Source: Actinomadura terrae | GTDB taxonomy: Bacteria; Actinomycetota; Actinomycetes; Streptosporangiales; Streptosporangiaceae | NCBI RefSeq assembly: GCF_022751215.1 | Contig: NZ_JAICDG010000001.1 | Span: 1,922,001 to 1,986,000, forward strand | Length of the DNA stretch: 64,000 nucleotides | Direction: 5' to 3' | Shown: one piece after another, positions 52,201 through 59,900 of the stretch | How the letters are laid out: each line of letters begins with the position of its first letter | How positions within the stretch are numbered: position 1 is the first letter of the stretch | Position numbers and translations under genes: made by a program | Notes under the pieces: model-generated | Database searches by the model: none | What the model saw: only the letters and a program-made list of their open reading frames with translations | Told to the model about the DNA's origin: nothing

Positions 52201-53990
52201 CCCTGCTGGCGTGGGCCGCCGGGCCGGAGCTGCCGGGGTTCCCCGCGACCGTCCCCGAGGCGCTGCCGCGTACCGGGGGCACGGCGGTCGTCGGCCCGGA
52301 CGGCGCGTCCCACGACTACGCGGAACTGCACGCCGAGGCCGCCCGCGTCGCCGCCGCGCTGCGGGCGCGCGGCGCCGGGCCGGGCGCGCTGGTCGGCGCC
52401 CTGCTGCCCCGCGACCACCGGCTCCCGGCGGCGCTGCTCGGAGTGTGGCGGGTGGGCGCGGCGTACGTGCTGCTCGACCCCGACCACCCGCCGGAGCGCT
52501 CCCACCTGCTCGCCGAGGACGCGGGGGCGCGGCTGGTGCTCGTCCGGGGCGGGGCGGACATCCCCGGCGTGGAGACGCTCGACCTGGACGACCTTCCGCC
52601 CGTCGCGGACGATCCGCCCGAGCCGCCGCCGCCCCTGCACGCGGACGATCTCGCCTACGTCCTCTACACCTCGGGCTCCACCGGGCGGCCGAAGGGCGTG
52701 GAGATCACCCACGGGAACCTGGCCGCGTTCGTCGCCGGCTCGATCGAGGTGATGGGGCTCGGGCCGGACGAGGTCATGCTCGCCGCCGCGCCCGTCACCT
52801 TCGACATCTTCGCCGAGGAGGTGTGGCTGCCGCTGTGCGCGGGCGGCACCTGCGTCCTCGTGGCCCGCGCGGACGCCGTGGACGGCTACGCCCTCGCCGC
52901 GCGGCTCCACGACAGCGGCGCGACGCTGGTGGACCTCGTCCCGACCACGCTGCGGATGCTGCTGGAGGCCGGGTGGGAGGGCGGCCCCCGGCTCCAGGTG
53001 ATCAGCGGCGGGGAGGCGCTCGACCCGGCGCTCGCGGCGCGGCTCGCGCCCCGCGTCCGGCGGCTGTGGAACGGGTACGGCCCGTCCGAGGCGACGGTCG
53101 GCTCCACGATGCACCTGGTCGTCCCCGGCACGGTCGGGCCCGCCGCGACGACGGTGCCGATCGGCACGCCCATGGCGGGCGAGCGCGCGTACGTGACCGA
53201 CCCCTGGCTGCGGCTGCTGCCCCCCGGCGCGCTCGGCGAGCTGGTGCTCGGCGGTGCCGGGGTCGCGCGCGGCTACCGGGGCCGTCCCGACCTGACCGGC
53301 GCCGCGTTCTCCGCCGACCCCCACCACCCCGGCGGGCGCCGCTACCGCACCGGCGACCTCGCGCGCTGGCGGCCGGACGGGACGCTGGAGTTCCACGGCC
53401 GCCGCGACCACCAGGTGAAGGTGCGCGGCTACCGGATCGAGCTGGGCGAGATCGAGGCCGTCCTGCACGAGGTGGCCGACGGCGTCGTGACGGCCGCCGG
53501 GTCCGGCCCGGAGGCGCACCTGGTCGGCCACGTCGCCCCCGCCGACGTCGACCTCGACGTCGTCGAGAAGCACCTGCGCGCCCGGCTGCCCGAGCACATG
53601 GTGCCGCGCCGCTGGTCGGCGCTGCCGGTGCTGCCGCGGCTGCCGAGCGGCAAGGCCGACCGGTCCGCGCTGCCCGTGCCGGCGGCCCCCTCGGTCGCGG
53701 ACCGCCCCGCGCCGGGCACCGACGCCGAGCACCTGGTGGCCGACATCTGGTCGGCGGTGCTGGAGCTGCCCTCCGTCTGGGCCGACGACGACTTCCTCGC
53801 GCTCGGCGGGCACTCCTTCGCCGCCACCCGCGTGACCGGCCGCCTCCGGGAGGCGCTCGGCCTCGCGGTCCCGGTCCGGCTGCTGTTCGACCGGCCGGTG
53901 CTCGCCGACTTCGCGGCGGCGCTGGAGGAACTCCTGCTGGCCGAGCTCGCCGCCACCGATACGACGGGCACGACGGGGGACGCGTCATGA
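49215..53990 (+). CDS. Nonribosomal peptide synthetase NRPS-1, A-T-C-A-T
   Basis: 1591 residues. A1 about 12-495 (YTSGSTGRPKG, ICFDASILEI, TYGPTE, TGKLDRDALP); T1 about 500-570 with LGGHS (Ser near 529); C about 585-1000 with DHIAFDG near 702; A2 about 1020-1490 (YTSGSTG near 1151, VTFDIFAEEV, GYGPSE, PSGKADRSALP); T2 with GGHSF (Ser near 1534). No starter C domain, so it begins the chain. Pocket residues read by eye: A1 D-A-L-H-G-G-T-T-L-K, unmatched; A2 D-I-E-D-I-G-G-V-G-K, whose acids would suit a basic amino acid. A 13-codon foreign insert sits in the C domain near residue 818. GTG start; the stop overlaps NRPS-2. Confidence 0.93.
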   Translation: MTQGSGSGAPARAHEIIEDRASRAPERTAVVAGPHRSSYAELERRAGALARALADRGIGRGDLVGICLERDEWLVPALLGVWKAGAAYVPLDAAYPAERLRFIGADAGFPVVLTSAALAATAAATGAEPLLVQDVPQGAPDGAEPPRVPGDGTDPAYVIYTSGSTGRPKGVVVEHRNTVNLLAWADGFYSREETAGYLAAASICFDASILEIVVPLAAGGTVILAENLLALPELPAREEVTAVHGVPSVLAAVLTRPLPSGVRVVGTGGEALTASLAARIWANPGVRRVVNTYGPTECTTLCTAYELRRGETGTPPIGYPVTGAVTSVRDEHGAPVPDGRPGELWVSGPCVARGYLDRPALTARAFAGGAYRTGDQVRSVDGVLHFLGRADDQVKIRGFRVELGEVHHALTGHPAVRNAVVLARADHLVAHVEADTDIEDELRTHLARLLPEYMVPSRIGVLDRLPTGPTGKLDRDALPELGAPRPPGSSAAAKPRTDAEREAAEVIADVLGLPEVGLHDVFADLGGHSLQAARVVSEMSRRRGHLVPLAAFLAAPTAAGLAAAGPSGAAPLVRHAGRTTVPLTDAQREFWTLRQLHPDRPVTTLLLRFWVRGLTDAAPLREALDAVVRRHEVLRSTVVTGEDGIPVAVVHPPVPVPFTERPVDADAARGAAHVFDLGSEVPLIRADLAWRGDSDAELTVSVDHIAFDGASVGVLMDELAAGLAGRAVPEPAVQVGDVAAAQAAEPVPGAHREFWRAELDGAPVPAPLGADPSAGRVGRPLPWEVEPAVAALARECGATPFAVYLAALVLLSGEADPLPSGGTSRHTPRNGPVIGAAAARRARPELAGLIGPLVDALPVRVRPDGAEGFRALVRRAASATARALAHQETPPAALPRVPVMLAVQHGEVPMEVTGGGVRIELLSDPGSGAAAQELSWLVNRTVDGPEIQLEYSTARYGRDWAEAELDRFLRVLRAALADPGRPLAEYELVSAEERETLLAWAAGPELPGFPATVPEALPRTGGTAVVGPDGASHDYAELHAEAARVAAALRARGAGPGALVGALLPRDHRLPAALLGVWRVGAAYVLLDPDHPPERSHLLAEDAGARLVLVRGGADIPGVETLDLDDLPPVADDPPEPPPPLHADDLAYVLYTSGSTGRPKGVEITHGNLAAFVAGSIEVMGLGPDEVMLAAAPVTFDIFAEEVWLPLCAGGTCVLVARADAVDGYALAARLHDSGATLVDLVPTTLRMLLEAGWEGGPRLQVISGGEALDPALAARLAPRVRRLWNGYGPSEATVGSTMHLVVPGTVGPAATTVPIGTPMAGERAYVTDPWLRLLPPGALGELVLGGAGVARGYRGRPDLTGAAFSADPHHPGGRRYRTGDLARWRPDGTLEFHGRRDHQVKVRGYRIELGEIEAVLHEVADGVVTAAGSGPEAHLVGHVAPADVDLDVVEKHLRARLPEHMVPRRWSALPVLPRLPSGKADRSALPVPAAPSVADRPAPGTDAEHLVADIWSAVLELPSVWADDDFLALGGHSFAATRVTGRLREALGLAVPVRLLFDRPVLADFAAALEELLLAELAATDTTGTTGDAS
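51667..51704 (+). repeat. 39-bp hairpin element, copy 1 (in NRPS-1 C domain)
   Basis: Reads GTGGGGGG, ACGT, CCCGCCAC (one stem mismatch), then ACCCCCCGGAAC. It encodes PSGGTSRHTPRN inside the C-domain strand that would otherwise read SGEAD/PVIGAAAARR, next to the conserved SGxxDxxxG motif. Left end is approximate by one or two bases. Confidence 0.8.
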
Positions 53991-56900
53991 CGGAGACGAG
54001 CCAGGACCGCCTCGCCGCACTCGTCCGCTCCCGGCTCGCCGCCGCGAGGGCCGAGGTGCGCTCGTCCGCCACCGGTATCCCCGCGCTGGGCGCGACCGAG
54101 ATGGAGCTTTCCCCGGCGCAGGCCAGGCTGGCGTTCCTCGCCCAGCTCGAACCGGACAGCGCCGCCTACAACGTCCCGGTCGCGCTGCGGCTGGACGGGC
54201 CGCTGGACACCGGCGCCCTCCGCGCGGCCGTCGGCGCGCTCGCCGAACGGCACTGGATCCTGCGCGGCGTGATCGACGGTGGAACCGTCAGCCCGGTCGG
54301 CGAGGTGCCGGTGCCGATGGGCGCGTTCGACGACGCCGCCCTCGCCGACCACGCCTGGCGGCCGTTCCGGCTGGACGCCGAGCCGCCCATGCGCGCCGCC
54401 CTGTTCCACGTCGCCGACGACACCCATGTGCTGGCGCTGACGTTCCACCACATCGTCACCGACGCCTGGAGCGAGGGCCTGCTGCTGGAGGAGCTGTCGG
54501 CCCTGTACGCGGCGCGGCTCGGCCTGGCGCCCGAGCCGGAGCCGCCCGCGCTGCACTACGCCGACGTCGCCGCCTTCGAGGCCGGGCGTCCCGACACCGA
54601 CCCGGTCCCTGGTGGGGGGACGACCCCCCACACCCCCCGGAACGACCTGGACTGGTGGACGGAGCGGCTGGCGGGCCTGCCGCCCGTGCTCGACCTGCCC
54701 ACCGACCGGCCCCGCCCGGCGGTGGCGTCGTGGCGGGGCGCGTCGGTGCCGGTCGCGCTGCCCGCCGCGCTGTCGGCGCGGGTCCGCGCGGTGCCCGACG
54801 CGACGCCGTTCATGGTGCTGCTGGCCGGGTTGCAGGCGCTGCTGGCCCGGCTGTCGGGCGAGACCGACATCGCGGTCGGCGTCCCGCACGCCGGACGCCA
54901 CCACCCCGACGCCGAGCGGGTCGTCGGGCCCTTCGTCAACACGCTCGTGGTGCGGGGCGACACCTCGGGCGACCCGTCCGGCGCCGAGCTGGTGCGGCGG
55001 GCGCGCGACGCCGCGCTGGACGCGTTCGCGCACGCCCGCACCCCCTTCCAGGACATCGTGGAACGGCTGCGCCCCGACCGGAGCCTGTCGTCCACGCCGC
55101 TGTTCCAGGTGATGCTCAACGTCTACGACGGCGGCGCGCGGACGACGCTGCCGGGCGTGACCGTGCGCCCGGAGCCGCTGCCCGCGCCCACCGCCAAGTT
55201 CGACCTGAACCTCTCGCTCGCCGACGACGGGGAGCGCTTCTCCGGGCAGCTGCTGTACCGGGCCGACCTGTACGACGAGGCCACCGTCGAACGCATGGTG
55301 GCCTGGTACGTCGCGCTGCTCGACGGGATGCTGGCCGACCCGGCCGCGCCGGTCCGGCTGCCCGAGGGCGACGATCTGCGCGGCCCGGTCCGCGACGTCC
55401 CGGTGGACGCGCCGCTGCACGCGCTCGTCGAACGCGCCGCCGACGCCGCGCCCGAGGTGCTCGCCGTCGGCACTCTCTCCTATGCCGAGCTGGACCGCCG
55501 CGCCAACCAGGTCGCGCACTGGCTCCTCGACCGCGGGACCGCGCCCCAGGAACCGGTCGCGGTGCTCATGGAGCGGAGCCCCGAGCTGGTGGTGGCGCTG
55601 CTGGGCGTGCTCAAGGCGGGCGCCGCCTACCTGCCGCTCGACCCCGTGTACCCGCGGGCCAGGACCGAGGCGGTGCTGGCCGACTCGGGTGCCCGGACCG
55701 TCCTCACCGAGGCGGAGGTGGCCGCGGCGGCGGACCGTCCCGTCCACCGGCCGGACGTCGCCGTGCCGCCGGACCACCTCGCCTACGTGGTCTACACGTC
55801 CGGCTCCACGGGCGAGCCGAAGGGCGTCGCCGTCGAGCACCGGCACATCGCCCACTACCTGGGCGCGGTCGGCGCGCTGATCCCGGACGGGGTGGCCTCG
55901 TTCGCGCTGGTCTCGACCGCGTCGGCCGACCTCGGCCTCACCAACCTGTGGGGCGCGCTGGTCCGCGGCGCCGCCCTGCACATGATCGGCCACGAGACCG
56001 CCACCGACCCGGACGCGTGCGCCGCCTACCTGGACGAGCACCCGGTGGACGCGATCAAGATGGTGCCGAGCCAGCTGGAGCTGCTCGGCATGCGGTGCCT
56101 GCCGCGCCGTCTGCTGATCCTCGCGGGCGAGGCGGTGCCGGGCGAGTTGCTCGCGCGGGTGCGCGCGGCGCGCCCGGACCTCGCGGTGCAGGTGCACTAC
56201 GGCCCCACCGAGACGACCGTGTCGGTGCTGGCCTCCGAGGTGACGGACCTGTCGCATGGCGTGGCGCCGCTCGGGCGTCCGCTGGTGAACGTTGCCTGCC
56301 GCGTCGTGGACGCGACCGGACGCGCCGTCCCCGCCGGGGTGCCCGGCGAGCTGTGGATCGGCGGCCCGAGCGTGGCGCGCGGCTACCTCGGCCGCACCGA
56401 GCTGACCGCGCGGCGGTTCGCGGGCGGCTGGTACCGCACCGGCGACCGGGTGCGGGTCGGCCCGTCCGGGCTCGTGGAGTTCCTCGGACGGCTGGACGAC
56501 CAGGTGAAGGTGCGCGGCTTCCGGGTGGAGCTGGGCGAGGTCGGCTCGGCGCTGCGCGCGCTGCCGGAGGTGGCCGAGGCGTTCGTGCTGCCCGTCGGCG
56601 ACGGCGCGGCCCGCCGCCTGGCGGCCTGGATCACCCCGTCGGGGGAGGGGCCGCTGGACGTGGCGGCCGTGCGCGCCGCACTGCGGGAACGACTGCCCGA
56701 CCACATGGTGCCCGCCGCGATCGCCGTCCTCGCCGCGCTGCCGCTCACACCGAACGGCAAGGTGGACCGGGCCGCGCTGCCCGTCCCCGAGACCGCCGCC
56801 GAGGGCCGCAGGCCGCTGGCCACCCCGCAGGAGCTGCTGGTCGCCGAGGCGTGGGCCGAGGTGCTTGAGGTCGGCGCGGTGGCGGCCGACGACGACTTCT

Positions 56901-59900
56901 TCGCGCTCGGCGGGCACTCCTTCGCCGCGACCCGCGTCGCCGCCCGGCTGCGGGAGGAGCTGGGCGCGGCGGTGCCGGTGCGGCTGCTGTTCGAGCATCC
57001 CGTGCTCGCCGACCTGGCCGCCGCGCTGCCCGTCGCCGGGACGGCCGACGACGTCGTGATCCGTCCGGTGAGCGACCGGCTGTCGCCCGCGCAGGCGCGG
57101 CTGTGGTTCCTCGCGCAGCTCGAACCGGACAGCACGGCCTACAACGTTCCGCTCGTGCTGCGGCTCACCGGCCCACTGGACGTCGCGGCGCTGCTCGCCG
57201 CCGTCCGCGACCTGGCCGAGCGGCACACGGTGCTGCGCAGCGTGATCGACGACTCCGGACCCGAGCCGGTGCTCGTCGCGCGTCCCGCCGAGGCGGTGCC
57301 CGTGGAGGTCAGGCGGACGGGCTCGGCGGCCGAGGAGCTGGCCCGCCCGTTCGCGCTCGACGTCGAACCCCCGATGCGCGCCGCGCTGTTCGTTGAGGAC
57401 GGCGACAGGGCAGTTCCGGGGGGTGTGGGGGGTCGTCCCCCCACAAGGGACAGGCACATACTCGCGCTGACGTTCCACCACATCGCCACCGACGTCTGGA
57501 CGCGCGGCCTGATCCAGCGCGAGCTGGCCGAGCTGTACGCGGCCCGGCTCGGGCTGCGCGGCCCGCTGGAACCGCCGCCTTACCAGTACTCGCAGGTCGC
57601 GCCCGCCGAGGACGAGGCCGGGCTGGACTGGTGGGAGCAGACGCTGGCCGGGCTGCCGCCGGTGCTGGACCTCCCGGCCGACCGTCCCCGCCCGCCCGTC
57701 GCGGCGGACGCCGGGGCGGCGGTCGAACTGGAGCTGCCCGCCGCGCTCAGCGACCGGGTCCGGGAGGTCGCGGCGGCGCACCGGGCGACGCCGTTCATCG
57801 TCCTGATGGCGGGCCTCCAGGCGCTGCTGGCCCGGCTGTCGAACGGCACCGACATCGCGGTCGGCGTGCCGGTCGCCGGGCGCGACCACCCCGGCACCGA
57901 GGACGTCGTCGGCTGCTTCCTCAACACGGTCGTGGTGCGCGGGGACCTGTCCGGCGACCCGACCGGACGGGAGGTGCTCGACCGGACGCGGCAGGCCGCG
58001 ATCGGCGCGCTCACCCACGCCCGCACCCCGTTCGAGTGGATCGTGGACCGGCTCCGCCCCGAACGCAACCTCGCCGCGACGCCGCTGTTCCAGGTGCTGC
58101 TGAACTGCTACCCGGCGCCGCCGCCCCCGGCCCTCAGCGGCCTGGAGGTGACCGAGCTGCACCTCGCCGAGGACAGCTCCAAGTTCGACCTGAACTGGCA
58201 CGTCGTCGACTCCGGCGCCGGGACACCGCTGCGGGGCGGCCTGTCCTATCGAGTAGACCTGTTCGACGACGGCACCGCCGCCCGGTTCGCCCGCTGGTTC
58301 CTCACGCTGCTGGACGGCATGCTCGCCGATCTGGACGCTCCAGTCGGCGCGGTGCCGCTGGAGCCGGTGACCGGCCCCGCCCTCGCGGGCCCGACCGCGA
58401 CGCCGGTCGACGTCCCCGTGCACCGGCTCATCGAACGCTGGGTCGACGAGGCCCCCGACGCGCCCGCCGTCGTCGGCGCCGACCGCGCGCTGAGCTACGC
58501 CGAGTTGGAGGAACGCGCCAACCGCGTCGCGGGCGGCCTGCTCGCCGCAGGGGTCCGCCCGGACGAGCCCGTCGGCGTGCTGCTGGAACCGGGCGCCGAC
58601 CTGGCCTGCGCGCTGTTCGGCATCGAGAAGTCCGGCGGCGGCTACCTGCCGATGGACCCCGCCTACCCGCCCGCGCGCATCCACGCGATGATCGCCGCCG
58701 CCGGGGTGCGGACCGTGGTCGCCGCGCCCGAGTTCACCGGCCTGCTGCCGCCGGAGGTGACCGCGCTGGTCCCGGACGCGCTGCCGCCCGCGGCCCGGCC
58801 GGACGTGGACGTCCGCACCGACCACCTGCACCATGTGATCTTCACGTCGGGGTCCACGGGCACGCCGAAGGCCGTCGCGGTGGAGCACCGCAGCGTCACC
58901 GGCTACCTCGCGGGCATGCTGCCCGCGATCGACGTGCCCGGCGGCTCCTTCGCCGTCGTGTCCACGCCCGCCGCCGACTTCGGCCTCACCTGCGTGTTCG
59001 GCGCGCTGACGACCGGCGGCACCGTGCACCTGGTGGCGCGCGAGACCGCCATGGACCCCGCCGCGTTCGCCGGATACCTGCGCGAGCACGCCGTGGACGT
59101 GGTCAAGTGCGTGCCGAGCCACCTGGAGCTGCTCGCGTCCGGCGGCGACCTCGCCGCCGTGCTGCCCCGCACGCTGCTGGTGCTGGCGGGCGAGGCGTGC
59201 CCGTGGGACCTGGTCGAGCGGGCCCGCGCGGCGCGGCCCGGGCTGCGGATCCAGAGCCACTACGGGCACACCGAGTCCACGATGATCTGCCTGGTCTGCG
59301 ACACCGCCGAGGTCCCGCCCGAGCGCCGCACCGGGATCGTTCCGCTCGGCCGCCCGCTGCCCGGCGTGTACGGCCACCTCGTGGACGCGGCGCTGCGGCC
59401 GGTGCCGCCCGGCGTCCCCGGCGAGCTGGTCGTCGGCGGGCCCGGCGTCACCCGCGGCTACATCGGCCTGCCCGAGCTGACCGCCGCGCGGTTCGTCGCC
59501 GACCCCGTCACCGGGGAGGGCCGCTGCTACCGCAGCGGCGACCTGCTGCGGGTCGCCGCCGACGGCACCGTGGAGTTCCGCGGCCGCGTCGACGACCAGG
59601 TCAAGGTGCGCGGCTACCGGGTCGAGCTGGGCGAGGTCACCGCCGCGCTGCGGGACCTCCCCGAGGTGGACGAGGCGGTCGTGCTGCCGGTCGGGGAGGG
59701 GCGCTCGCGCCGCCTCGCCGCCTGGCTCACCCCGGGAGGCGTGGACGTCGCGTCCGTCCGGGCCGCGCTGCGGGACCGGCTGCCCGACTACATGGTCCCG
59801 GCGCAGTTCGTCCCGCTGGAGCGGCTCCCGCTCAATCCCAACGGCAAGATCGACCGGGCCGCGCTGCCCGCGCCGCGGGTCGAGGCGACCCGGTCGCGGC

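Noticed and set aside
49164..53813. 1549-codon open frame antisense to NRPS-1
   Set aside because: Same reasoning: a mirror of NRPS codon bias.
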